From Acidimicrobiales bacterium (GTDB taxonomy: Bacteria > Actinomycetota > Acidimicrobiia > Acidimicrobiales > GCA-2861595): DNA of 63,106 nt. This document shows positions 32,090 to 40,765 of the stretch, piece by piece. The position numbers and the translations under genes are program-made. The notes under the pieces are model-generated. The model saw only the letters and a program-made list of their open reading frames with translations. It made no database searches and had not been told where the DNA came from. The stretch lies in contig DATAIT010000060.1 in NCBI GenBank assembly GCA_036262515.1, positions 1 through 63,106 of the forward strand, given 5' to 3'. Position 1 is the first letter of the stretch. Each line of letters starts with the position of its first letter.

Positions 32090-35071
32090 TCAGGAGCCGG
32101 CCCCGTCATCGTCTGCGTCGACGTCTTCCTCTGCGTCTGCCTCGGCGGCGATGCGGGCGAGCTCCCGCCGGGAGTTGACGCCCAGCTTGGCGTAGACGTG
32201 CCCGAGGTGATGCTGCACGGTGCGGCGGGAGATGAACAGGCGCTCGCCGACCTCGGGGTTCGTGAGACCCGTGACGACGAGGGCCACGACCTCCCGCTCG
32301 GCCGGGGTGAGGCTGTCGAGACCGGTGGTGGCTCGGCGACGCCCACCTCTGCCCTTGCGGGCGTAGGACAGCGCCTCGGGGATCGACAGGCTCCACCCCT
32401 GCTCCCAGGCCAGCTCCCACACGTCGTCGCCCAAGCGGCGGCGGGCGTGCGCCACGTCGTCGTCGTGCGTGTGCTGGTAGGGCTTGGGCCGGGCGAAGCC
32501 GTGCCGGTCGCGGAGCCTGGTGGCGGCGCCGAACAGCCGGGCGCTCTTCTCGAAGGACTCCCCGTGCGCCATCAACCCCGCCAGTGCCTCCAGCGACCGG
32601 GTGACGGCGGCCAGGTCTGCGATCTGCTCCTCCAGCTCGAGGGCCTGATGGCGCAGCTGGAGCGCGGCCTCGAAGTCGCCCTCCATGCGGGCGACGCCGG
32701 ACTGGCCGGCGTAGACGCGCGCCATGCCCTGATCGTCACCGCTGCTGCGGGCGCTGTCATACGCGTCGTCGTAGAGCTGGGCCGCGAAATCGCCGTCGCC
32801 GGCGGCGGCGGCGGCGTCGGCCAGCCCGAGCGTGCAGCGGACCTGGTGGTACGGGAAGGGTGCGCCGACCGCGGCCCGCCCAGCCGCCCGCGCGTACAGC
32901 TCGTGGGCCCGGTCGAGATCTCCGTCGGCGAACTCCACGCCGGCCAGGAAGAGCTCGCAGCGGCCGATGGACAGCGGGAGCCCGGCGTCGCGCGCCAGCT
33001 CCAGCGCGTCGCCGAGCAGGGCCCGAGCGAGGCGGCTCTCGCCTCTCGCCCGGGCCAGGTCGCCCAGAAGGCTCAACGCCGCGCTGCGCCCGTCACCGTC
33101 GCCCAGGCGTACCGAGCGGTCGAGCACCTCCCGCAGCAGCGGCTCGACGGCGTCGTAGTCGCCGGTGAGGAAGGCGGCCCGGGCCAGACCGAAGTACGCA
33201 TCGTCCACCGCGTCGGCGTTGATCCCGCCGGCGCGGAGACCGAGGACCTCGGCGTAGCAGGCGCGCGCCCCGGCCGCGTCGGCACGGAAGAACCGGGCCT
33301 GCCCCAGGTTGCACAGCGCGTGGGCGAGGCGCTTGGGGTCGTCGTCGTCCCGCATCCGGGCGACCTGCTGCTCCATCATCGGAATCGAGTGCAGCGGGTT
33401 CCTGCACATCTCGAGCACGTCGTGGCACATGCACTCGCCGACTTCCTCGGTCTCGCCGCTCTGGCGGGCGAGCACGACGCTGCGGTCGACGAGCGTCAGG
33501 CCGGTGGTGTGATCGCCCAGCGAGTGCACGAACCGGCCGGCGTTCCGCAGCGCTTCGGCCCGCACCGAGGCCGGCAGCTCGTCGCCGGCCGACTGGGCGC
33601 CCTGCAACCAGGCGATGCCCTCCCGCAGGTGCCCGCGTGCCTCCCAGAACCAGGTGAGCGAGTTGGCCAACCGGAGCATCGTCTCCGCATCGCCGGATCG
33701 GCGGGCCCAGGTGAGGGCGGCGGTGAAGTTCTCGCGGTCCACGTCGAGCTGCTCCAGCGCCGCCTGCTGGGTCGGGCCGGCCCGACCCTGCTCGAGCTCG
33801 GCCGCCCACTCCAGGCACCACTCCACGTGGCGGGCCAGGATGCTGGCCGATTCGCCGGCCTCGTCGAGCTTGGCGCGAGCGAACGAACGCACCGTCTCCA
33901 GCATGCGGAACCGCCGGCCGGTGCTCACCTTCTCCATGGCGACCAGCGACTTCGTCACGAGCGCCCCGAGCAGGTCGAGGATCTGCTCGGCAGCAAGACC
34001 GTCGCCGCTGCACACGGCCTCGGCCGCCGCCAGCGACAACCCACCGGCAAACACCGATGTCCGCCGCAGCATCATGGCCTCGGCGTCGCTCAGAAGGTCG
34101 TGGCTCCAGTCGAACGCCGCCTGCAGACTCTGGTGGCGGGCGCAGACGGCCGCGCTGGCGCCGGCCAGGAGCCGGAACGTCTGGTCGAGGCGGGCGACGA
34201 TCTCCTGCGGCGACAGGATCGAGACGCGCGCCGCGGCCAGCTCGATGGCGAGCGGGAGACCGTCGAGGCGGCGGCAGATCTCCGCCACGGCCGGCGCCAC
34301 CTCGAGCGTGAGCGTGAACCCCGAGCACGTGTCGCCGGCGCGTTCGGCGAACAGCCGGACGGCCTCGTTGGCCGACAGGGCCTCGAGGTCGACGTCGTTG
34401 GGACCGGGGACGTCCAGGGGCTGGAGCCAGTGGACGCGCTCGCCGTTCATCCCCAACGGCTCGCGGCTGGTGGCCAGGACGCGCAGACCGGGGCACCCCT
34501 GGAGCAGCTTGCTCACCAGCGCCGCACACGCCTCGACGACGTGCTCGCAGTTGTCGAGGACCAGCAGCGCCTGACGGGTGCGGAGGTGGTTGACGAGATC
34601 CGTGATCCGTGAGCCGTGACCGGGGCCGCGCGGCAGGACGGCGGTGGAGACGGCCTGGGCGACGAGCGTCGGATCCTCCACGGACGCCAGCTCGACCATC
34701 CACAGGTCGTCGCGGGCTGCTCCCGGCTCGCTCCGCAGGAGCCAGGCGGCGTCGGCGTCGTCGGCCATCTGCTGCCTGGCCAGCTCGAGCGCGACACGAG
34801 TCTTCCCTGTGCCGCCAGGCCCGCACACCGTGACCAGACGGGACCGCGACAGCGCGTCGGCGAGCGCGGCCAGATCGCCGTGGCGACCGATGAAGCTGCT
34901 CAACGGCGCAGGCAGCTCGGTCGACCGTCGCCGGCTGTAGCCCCGCCGCGCCGTCCCCTGGTCGGCCTCGCCGTGGCGGCCGGTGGCCGGCCGGTGCTCG
35001 CCGATTGCGGTGGTCAGCAGCGTCAGCGAATCACGCGGATTCCCCTCGTTCTCGATCCATGAAGACGTCAT
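32090..35071 (-). CDS. LuxR-type regulator with large ATPase (AAA/NB-ARC-TPR) domain
   Basis: 993 residues. After about 60 residues comes an NTPase of the AfsR/MalT-like STAND class: Walker A GPGGTGKTR near residue 85, Walker B ALLVLDNCEHV, then LATSREPLGMNGE and GLPLAIELAAAR. A long TPR-like helical region fills the middle (ALCNLGQARFFRADAAGARACY). The C-terminus is a LuxR helix-turn-helix (LTPAEREVVALVVTGLTNPEVG, then LFISRRTVQHHL), followed by an acidic tail EEDVDADDD. Such proteins switch on transcription when a ligand binds. Its targets could include the flanking exported-protein genes, by position only. An inverted repeat CAACAC-TG-GTGTTG lies 28 bases upstream of the start. Confidence 0.9.
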   Translation of the reverse strand: MTSSWIENEGNPRDSLTLLTTAIGEHRPATGRHGEADQGTARRGYSRRRSTELPAPLSSFIGRHGDLAALADALSRSRLVTVCGPGGTGKTRVALELARQQMADDADAAWLLRSEPGAARDDLWMVELASVEDPTLVAQAVSTAVLPRGPGHGSRITDLVNHLRTRQALLVLDNCEHVVEACAALVSKLLQGCPGLRVLATSREPLGMNGERVHWLQPLDVPGPNDVDLEALSANEAVRLFAERAGDTCSGFTLTLEVAPAVAEICRRLDGLPLAIELAAARVSILSPQEIVARLDQTFRLLAGASAAVCARHQSLQAAFDWSHDLLSDAEAMMLRRTSVFAGGLSLAAAEAVCSGDGLAAEQILDLLGALVTKSLVAMEKVSTGRRFRMLETVRSFARAKLDEAGESASILARHVEWCLEWAAELEQGRAGPTQQAALEQLDVDRENFTAALTWARRSGDAETMLRLANSLTWFWEARGHLREGIAWLQGAQSAGDELPASVRAEALRNAGRFVHSLGDHTTGLTLVDRSVVLARQSGETEEVGECMCHDVLEMCRNPLHSIPMMEQQVARMRDDDDPKRLAHALCNLGQARFFRADAAGARACYAEVLGLRAGGINADAVDDAYFGLARAAFLTGDYDAVEPLLREVLDRSVRLGDGDGRSAALSLLGDLARARGESRLARALLGDALELARDAGLPLSIGRCELFLAGVEFADGDLDRAHELYARAAGRAAVGAPFPYHQVRCTLGLADAAAAAGDGDFAAQLYDDAYDSARSSGDDQGMARVYAGQSGVARMEGDFEAALQLRHQALELEEQIADLAAVTRSLEALAGLMAHGESFEKSARLFGAATRLRDRHGFARPKPYQHTHDDDVAHARRRLGDDVWELAWEQGWSLSIPEALSYARKGRGGRRRATTGLDSLTPAEREVVALVVTGLTNPEVGERLFISRRTVQHHLGHVYAKLGVNSRRELARIAAEADAEEDVDADDDGAGS

Positions 35072-35099
35072 CGCTCACCCGACTCCGACCGCGGAGCAC

Positions 35100-35113
35100 C
35101 AACACTGGTGTTG
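35100..35113. promoter_or_regulatory. inverted repeat upstream of the regulator gene
   Basis: CAACAC (35100-35105) and GTGTTG (35108-35113) with a two-base spacer lie 28-42 bases before the start codon, a position fitting an autoregulatory operator. No promoter hexamers are obvious. Confidence 0.45.
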
Positions 35114-35192
35114 CGCCCCTCTTTGAGCATGACACGCGGAGTTGCGTCTGTCAGCTCGTACCGCAAACAACGAGCTGCTCCGGCGCCCTTTT

Positions 35193-36938
35193 TCAGGACG
35201 TACTGAGCTCGATGACGGCCGGTCGAAATGCCGGCGAGGCATCGACGAGTCGGCGCGCCGTATCGCTCTGCGGCGTGGTGGAGACGATCGACGACGGGCC
35301 CTCCTCCACCACCCGTCCCTCGTCGAGGACCACCGTGCGATCCGTCACCTTCCGGACGACGGCGAGATCGTGGGAGACGAGGACCAGGCCCAGTCCCATC
35401 TCCACCTGTCGCTCCCGGAGCACCACCAGGAGGCGGGCCTGTTCCGACGCGTCGAGCATGGCCGTGGGCTCATCCGCCACGAGCAGCTTCGGCCCCATGA
35501 CGAGAGCCCTCGCCAGCGCAATCCGCTGGAGCTGACCACCCGAGAGCTCGTGCGTGCGCACGTCGAGGAACGATCCGGTCCCCGGCAGCCCGACGCCCTC
35601 CAGTGCCTCGGCCACCAGCGCCCGCCGCTCCCGGTCGTCGCCGGCGCCGGCGATGTCGAGCGGTTCCCGGACGAGGTCGGCCACGCACAACCGGGGGGAC
35701 AGCGCATCCGCCGGGTCCTGCATCACGAGCTGGACCCGGCGCCGCCGGGACCGGTGCTCACCGCGCCACGTGCTGGGAAGTGGCTCTCCTTCCAGCACCA
35801 CCTCGCCCGAGTCGGCGGCCAGGTGCCCCGACAGGATGCGGGCCAGCGTGGACTTCCCACTCCCCGACGGCCCGACGATCCCGACGGACTCACCTTCGCG
35901 GACCTCGATCGACACGCCCGCCAAGGCTGCGACGGCGCCACGGCCGCGCCCGAAGGTCTTGGTGACGGCGCGAGCGGACAGCAGCGTCTTCAACCCGCCG
36001 AAGTGGCACAGGACCCGGCGGTCACGCGACGGCTGCAGGTCGGGGTGGGCGTCGGCGCACAGGGCTTCGGCCTGGGTGCACCTCGGGTGGTACGGACAGC
36101 CGCCCGGGACGGCACGGGGATCGGGGGCGCGCCCACGTATCGGCCGGAGGTCCTTCGTCGTCGTCATCACCGGGTAGGCGTTGACGAGGGCCCAGCTGTA
36201 GGGATGGGCGGGCTCGGCCACCACGCGGCCGGTGGTCCCCTCCTCCATCACCTCGCCGGCGTACATCACCATGGTCCGGTCGGCCAGGCTGGCGGCATCC
36301 GGCAGGTCGTGGGAGATCACGATGAGGGCGAACCCGCGCCCGGCCCGGAGGCCGACGATCCGTTCGACCAGCTCCCTGCGGGTGGCCGGATCCAGACCGG
36401 CGGTCGGCTCGTCGAGCACCACCAGGGCGGGATCGAGGGCGAGCACGGCGGCCAGGCTGGCCCGGCGCCGCTGCCCGCCTGACAACTCGTGCGGGTACCG
36501 GTCCAGCAGCGCGGGATCGAGCAGCACCTCGCCGGCCAGCTCGGCCGCCCGGCGTCGAGCCTCGCCACTGCGCAACCCGAGGCGGTCGACCATCGGTTCG
36601 GCCACCTGCTGCCCGATGGTGACGACCGGGTTGAACGGCGCGCCCTGGAGCGCGAGTGCCACCGTCGCCCAGCGCACCGAGCGCAACGCCTCGTCGGACG
36701 CCCCGAACATCTCGACGCCGTCCACCCGGACGCTTCCGCTCGCCTCCGGCGGCTGCACCAGCCCGGCCAGGCACAGGGCGAGGGTGGACTTTCCCGACCC
36801 GCTCTCGCCGACGATGGCCAGCGACTCACCACGATCGAGGGTGAAGCTGACGCCGCGGACGGCGTCGACCTCGCCCCCGAAGCGAACGGCCAGATCGGAT
36901 ACGGCGACCAGCGGCCCGGAGCCGGCGTCGCCGTTCAC
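35193..36938 (-). CDS. fused DppD-DppF type ABC ATPase (two ATPase domains)
   Basis: 581 residues with two complete ABC ATPases. Domain 1 has Walker A GESGSGKST, signature LSGGQRRR, Walker B LVVLDEPTAGLD and the oligopeptide-ATPase tail (HPYSWALVNAYP ... GGCPYHPRCTQAEALCADAHP, where Cys residues often hold a cluster). Domain 2 has GPSGSGKST, LSGGQLQRIAL and LLVADEPTAML. Oligopeptide/nickel importers usually have two separate ATPases; here they are fused. The best partners are the permeases and binding protein at 24899-28576, which lack an ATPase. The GTG at 36938 was chosen as the nearest start before VAVSDLAVRFGGE; the frame is open further up without family sequence. Confidence 0.9.
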   Translation of the reverse strand: MNGDAGSGPLVAVSDLAVRFGGEVDAVRGVSFTLDRGESLAIVGESGSGKSTLALCLAGLVQPPEASGSVRVDGVEMFGASDEALRSVRWATVALALQGAPFNPVVTIGQQVAEPMVDRLGLRSGEARRRAAELAGEVLLDPALLDRYPHELSGGQRRRASLAAVLALDPALVVLDEPTAGLDPATRRELVERIVGLRAGRGFALIVISHDLPDAASLADRTMVMYAGEVMEEGTTGRVVAEPAHPYSWALVNAYPVMTTTKDLRPIRGRAPDPRAVPGGCPYHPRCTQAEALCADAHPDLQPSRDRRVLCHFGGLKTLLSARAVTKTFGRGRGAVAALAGVSIEVREGESVGIVGPSGSGKSTLARILSGHLAADSGEVVLEGEPLPSTWRGEHRSRRRRVQLVMQDPADALSPRLCVADLVREPLDIAGAGDDRERRALVAEALEGVGLPGTGSFLDVRTHELSGGQLQRIALARALVMGPKLLVADEPTAMLDASEQARLLVVLRERQVEMGLGLVLVSHDLAVVRKVTDRTVVLDEGRVVEEGPSSIVSTTPQSDTARRLVDASPAFRPAVIELSTS

Positions 36939-37310
36939 GCCGCGTGCCCCGCCGGGGCGCCCGGCCCGCCGCGGGGAAGGACCTGGTGGCGCGCCGCCTC
37001 GTCTTCGTCGTGGGATGCCATGCCGCCCCCCTTCGCCTCGCAGCCTGCCTGGGTGGCGCAACCGTCGCATACCGGGCGGCGCTTTGGGAAGTCCTCCCGC
37101 CGCAAACCCCGGTCTGTCGACCGATTTTTCGGGGTTTGACCTACAAGCTGCGCACACATAGCACAGCGAATTTCCTTGCACAATAGGTCACCCTGGCGGA
37201 TGTTTCCGCGGACTGGTACCACTACCGTCGCAGCAACGGCGCGCTGGATGCGCCATTTCCGACACATCGGCGGTCGAGTGTCGGATTCGTGGGGGATTGG
37301 AGTGAGGACA
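36939..37310. other. divergent intergenic region with leader inverted repeat
   Basis: A 372-base gap between divergent genes. It holds motif copy C (37182-37207) and, further down the leader, an eight-bp inverted repeat TCCGACAC (37258-37265) / GTGTCGGA (37278-37285). No coding sequence is convincing: the frames overlapping the start of the ABC ATPase lack family similarity. Confidence 0.5.
37182..37207 (+). promoter_or_regulatory. shared 26-base upstream motif, copy C
   Basis: AATAGGTCA, CCCT, then GGCGGATGTTTCC, 103 bases before the ATG at 37311. It has the same spacing as copies A and B. Confidence 0.7.
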
Positions 37311-39389
37311 ATGGTCCAAGAATCGGCAGGGACCCCTCGGCGGCGGTTGCGCTCCGCCCTTGCATGCACGGCGCTGGTGGTACCGCTGCTCGTGGCGGCC
37401 GGGCAACGACCGGCCGCCGCCGCCCTCTCCGGGGTTCGAGGGAGTGCGTGCGCGTACAAGGTCAACGTCGGCCTTTTCGGCGGCCCGCAGAACCTGAAGG
37501 GCTGCGGGTCGGGTGTTGATCCCTCGACCATCGGCTACGCCCCCGACGTGTCGCTGCCGCCCGGCGGGTCGGCCACGGCCGTGACGGCCAGCGACATCGA
37601 CGGTGCCAAGGCGCAGTACGGGCCGGCCGTCATCCACGGCGGCATGTGGCCCGACGACGTGGCCTCGCCCACGGCGTCGGGGCCGCAGTACGCCAGCACC
37701 CAGGGCACCGCCGAGGGGGGCACAGTCACCAGCTCGGCCGACATCACACTCAGGGCCCAGCCGTACCCCATCGTGACCTGCGAGGCCGGCTTCACCCCCC
37801 CGTGCGACGATCCCGGCGGTTTCGGCCCCCCGCCCGTGTGGGGTGACTCGCTCCACGCCGAGTGCACCGCCACGGCCAGCTCCGTGACGGGCAAGGCCAC
37901 CTTCTCCCAGTCCTTCATCGCCAGAGGCACCGACGCCGGTGGAGCACCCGACCCCACGAAGGTCGAGGCCATCCCGCCCGAGCCGCCGCCGAACTACACC
38001 CGCCACGGCGTGATCACCAACGTCGGGGACGTGTTCGCCGTCGTCCTGAACGAGCAGATCGTGAACGCCGACGGGTCGCTCACCGTGAACGCCGTGCACA
38101 TGTACCTGTTCGGGCCGGTCGCCGTGGGCGAGCTCATCAGGGGCCAGGTCACGTGTGGCACCAGCCCGTCGGCCATCGCCCCCAACGACACCGTGGCACC
38201 GACGTGCGGAACCCCTGTCGTGGCGCCCATCGGCCCCCAGGACCCCACGCCGAAGACGCCCCACGAGGAGCTGGTCGGCGTGTTCGACGCCGGAGGGCTC
38301 AAGGACATCGTCAACAAGGTCGTCGTGAACGGCGAGATCCGCGTCGGGTCGCAGCCGCCCTCGCTCCAGCCCTACCTGAACTTCACACCGGGGCAGACGG
38401 GCCCCCTGCCCGTGACCGCCGTGCGTTCGGCTGCGGCCGAAGACGCGGGGCTGCCGCTGAAGTGGTCGTTCGACGCCGTCGACATGGCCGGCAACGTCTC
38501 CCACTGCGCGGGTGTCATCGACTCGAACCCGCCCGTCGGCGGGGGTGGCTCGACGGGCGGCGGATCGACGGGCGGCGGGTCGGGTGGCACGTCGGGCGGG
38601 GTGGGCGTGGCCGGCGAGGCCTTCCTGACCCTCGCCGGCTACCGCCTCGTCGGGTCCGACGGCGGGATCTTCGCCTTCGGCGCCGCCCCCTTCCTCGGGT
38701 CCACCGCCTCGCTCGCCCTCAACAAGCCGATCGTGGCCACGGCAGCCACCAAGTCGGGCCTCGGCTACTGGCTGGCTGCCGCCGACGGAGCGGTGTTCGC
38801 CTTCGGCGACGCCAAGTTCTCGGGCTCGATGGGCGGAAAGCCACTCAACAAGCCGATCGTGGGCTTCGCGGCGACGCCGACGGGAGCCGGGTACTGGCTG
38901 GTCGCCTCCGACGGAGGGATCTTCGCCTTCGGGGACGCCACGTTCTACGGGTCCATGGGTGCCAAGCCCCTCAACAAACCGATCGTCGGCATCGCCGTCG
39001 CGCCGTCGGGTGGCGGGTACTGGATGGTCGCCTCGGACGGAGGCATCTTCGCCTTCGGTGACGCCAAGTTCTTCGGCTCGACCGGAGCGATCGCGCTCAA
39101 CCAGCCGATCGTGGCCCTTGCCGTGTCGCCCGGCGGGAGCGGCTACCTGCTGGCCGCCTCGGACGGAGGCATCTTCGCCTTCGGCGACGCCAAGTTCTAC
39201 GGCTCCATGGGTGCCAAGCCGCTCAACAAGCCGATCGTCGCCGTGGCCGGCACGCCCGCCGGCTACCTCCTCGCCGCCTCCGACGGAGGGATCTTCGCCT
39301 TCGGGGACGCCAAGTTCCTCGGATCCACGGGGGCGCTGACCCTCAACAAGCCGATCATCGGGATGTCGACCACGCGGGTGACGATCTAG
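37311..39389 (+). CDS. exported protein: shared anchor domain plus six-unit propeller
   Basis: 692 residues. The signal peptide (RRRLRSALACTALVVPLLVA ... AAAA) leads into the domain shared with 28610 and 29889 (NVGLFGGPQNLKGCGSG, YGPAVIHGGMWPD, GGFGPPPVWGDSLHAEC, NYTRHGVITNVGDVFAVV, NAVHMYLFGPVAVGE), then FDAGGLKDI and FTPGQTGPLPV. A Gly/Ser linker (GGGGSTGGGSTGG) joins six 42-residue units from codon 443 (38637), for example GYWLVASDGGIFAFGDA, TFYGSMGAKPLNKPIVGI. So this gene combines the two exported families of the window. The ATG at 37311 follows GAGG closely; a GTG at 37302 is the alternative. Motif copy C lies 103 bases upstream. Confidence 0.85.
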   Translation: MVQESAGTPRRRLRSALACTALVVPLLVAAGQRPAAAALSGVRGSACAYKVNVGLFGGPQNLKGCGSGVDPSTIGYAPDVSLPPGGSATAVTASDIDGAKAQYGPAVIHGGMWPDDVASPTASGPQYASTQGTAEGGTVTSSADITLRAQPYPIVTCEAGFTPPCDDPGGFGPPPVWGDSLHAECTATASSVTGKATFSQSFIARGTDAGGAPDPTKVEAIPPEPPPNYTRHGVITNVGDVFAVVLNEQIVNADGSLTVNAVHMYLFGPVAVGELIRGQVTCGTSPSAIAPNDTVAPTCGTPVVAPIGPQDPTPKTPHEELVGVFDAGGLKDIVNKVVVNGEIRVGSQPPSLQPYLNFTPGQTGPLPVTAVRSAAAEDAGLPLKWSFDAVDMAGNVSHCAGVIDSNPPVGGGGSTGGGSTGGGSGGTSGGVGVAGEAFLTLAGYRLVGSDGGIFAFGAAPFLGSTASLALNKPIVATAATKSGLGYWLAAADGAVFAFGDAKFSGSMGGKPLNKPIVGFAATPTGAGYWLVASDGGIFAFGDATFYGSMGAKPLNKPIVGIAVAPSGGGYWMVASDGGIFAFGDAKFFGSTGAIALNQPIVALAVSPGGSGYLLAASDGGIFAFGDAKFYGSMGAKPLNKPIVAVAGTPAGYLLAASDGGIFAFGDAKFLGSTGALTLNKPIIGMSTTRVTI

Positions 39390-39474
39390 CCCGGGAGGCA
39401 ACACCGAGGGCCGGGGCAGGGAGGACCTTCTGACCACCGTCGCAGGCTTCCTCCCGAGCGGCTCCCGGTACGCA

Positions 39475-40734
39475 GTGGAAGCCCCCTCGACCTGGAACGG
39501 CCGTTTGCTGCTGTACAGCAAGCCGATCCCGGTCGAGGCGGGCGAGCCGCCCTGGCAGGCCGACGACGCCCTCGTGTCGACCCTCGTCCGGAGCGGCTAC
39601 GCCGTGGCCGGCTCGGCGAACACCATCTTCTGGCCGCTCGAGCGCGCCTTTTGCGACCAACCCGCGCTCGTGGACACGGCGCTCGACGTCCTCGGGACCC
39701 CCGAGCACACCATCGGGTTCGGGCTCTCCATCGGCGGCATCATGACGGCGGGGCTGGTCCAGCGCTTCCCGGAGCTGTTGTCGGGGGCGTTGCCGATGTG
39801 CGGGAACCTGGCCGGCGCCGTCGCCGTGCACAACCGCGAGCTCGACATGGCGTTCGTCGTCAAGACGCTGCTCGCACCGGAGTCGACGCTGGAGATCGTC
39901 CGCATCACCAACCCCCACGCCAACTTCCAGGCGGCCATGACGGTGCTGCGCGAGGCGCAGGGCACGCCCGCGGGCCGGGCCCGCCTGGCGTTGGCGGCGG
40001 CCATCGGCAACATCCCCGGGTGGCACGACCCGGCCTCGGCCGAGCCGGCCCCCCGGGACTTCGAGACCCGCCAACGCAACCAGTTCGCCTGGTTCGAGGA
40101 GCCGGGCTTCCTCGTGTTCTTCCTCACCCGCGCCCAGGTCGAGATGCAGGCCGGTGGGAACGGCTCGTGGAACACGGGCGTCGACTACGCGGCGTTGCTC
40201 GCCTCGTCCTCCAACCGGGAGGAGGTGGAGGCGCTGTACGCATCGGCCGGCCTCGACCTGGCCGACGACCTGGTGCGCCTCGCCGCCGAGCCCCGCGTCG
40301 ACGCCGATCCCGGCGCAGTGGACTACCTGGAGCGCCACATCGTCTTCGACGGCGACCTCGGCGGCGTCCCCGTGCTCGCCGCCCACACCGACGGTGACGG
40401 TCTCGTGACCCCGGACAACCAGCATGCGTACGCGGACGTCGTCGCCTCCGCCGGACAGCAGGACTTGTTGCGCCAGCTCTTCGTGCACCGGGGAGGGCAC
40501 TGCACGTTCACCGTCGCCGAGATCCTCACCGCCCTCGACGCGCTCGTCCACCGCATCGAGCACCGGGCGTGGCCTGCCCTCGACCCGGGCGGCCTCAACG
40601 ACGCCGCCCGCGCGCTGGGTCCCGACGCCAACGTGCTCGCCATGGGCGGCAAGCCCACGGAGGCGCAGTTCTTCGCGTACGAGCCGCGCCCGTTCCCCCG
40701 GCCGTACGACATCCGCCACATCGGCACGCGTTAA
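39475..40734 (+). CDS. alpha/beta hydrolase-like protein
   Basis: 419 residues from the GTG at 39475. The nucleophile elbow is GFGLSIGGIM (Ser in GLSIGG); a likely catalytic His is in HRGGHCTFT and the Asp in HTDGDGLVTP. So a serine hydrolase of the alpha/beta fold. Fifteen codons upstream in frame (CTG at 39430, after GGGAGGA) encode TTVAGFLPSGSRYAVEAP, which looks like a first beta strand of the fold. The true start may therefore be this CTG, a rare start codon. No signal peptide in either form. It stands alone between the propeller gene and the exporters. Substrate unknown. Confidence 0.72.
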   Translation: MEAPSTWNGRLLLYSKPIPVEAGEPPWQADDALVSTLVRSGYAVAGSANTIFWPLERAFCDQPALVDTALDVLGTPEHTIGFGLSIGGIMTAGLVQRFPELLSGALPMCGNLAGAVAVHNRELDMAFVVKTLLAPESTLEIVRITNPHANFQAAMTVLREAQGTPAGRARLALAAAIGNIPGWHDPASAEPAPRDFETRQRNQFAWFEEPGFLVFFLTRAQVEMQAGGNGSWNTGVDYAALLASSSNREEVEALYASAGLDLADDLVRLAAEPRVDADPGAVDYLERHIVFDGDLGGVPVLAAHTDGDGLVTPDNQHAYADVVASAGQQDLLRQLFVHRGGHCTFTVAEILTALDALVHRIEHRAWPALDPGGLNDAARALGPDANVLAMGGKPTEAQFFAYEPRPFPRPYDIRHIGTR

Positions 40735-40765
40735 CCGCTTTCGCACCGGCGATCGGCGTGGTCTC

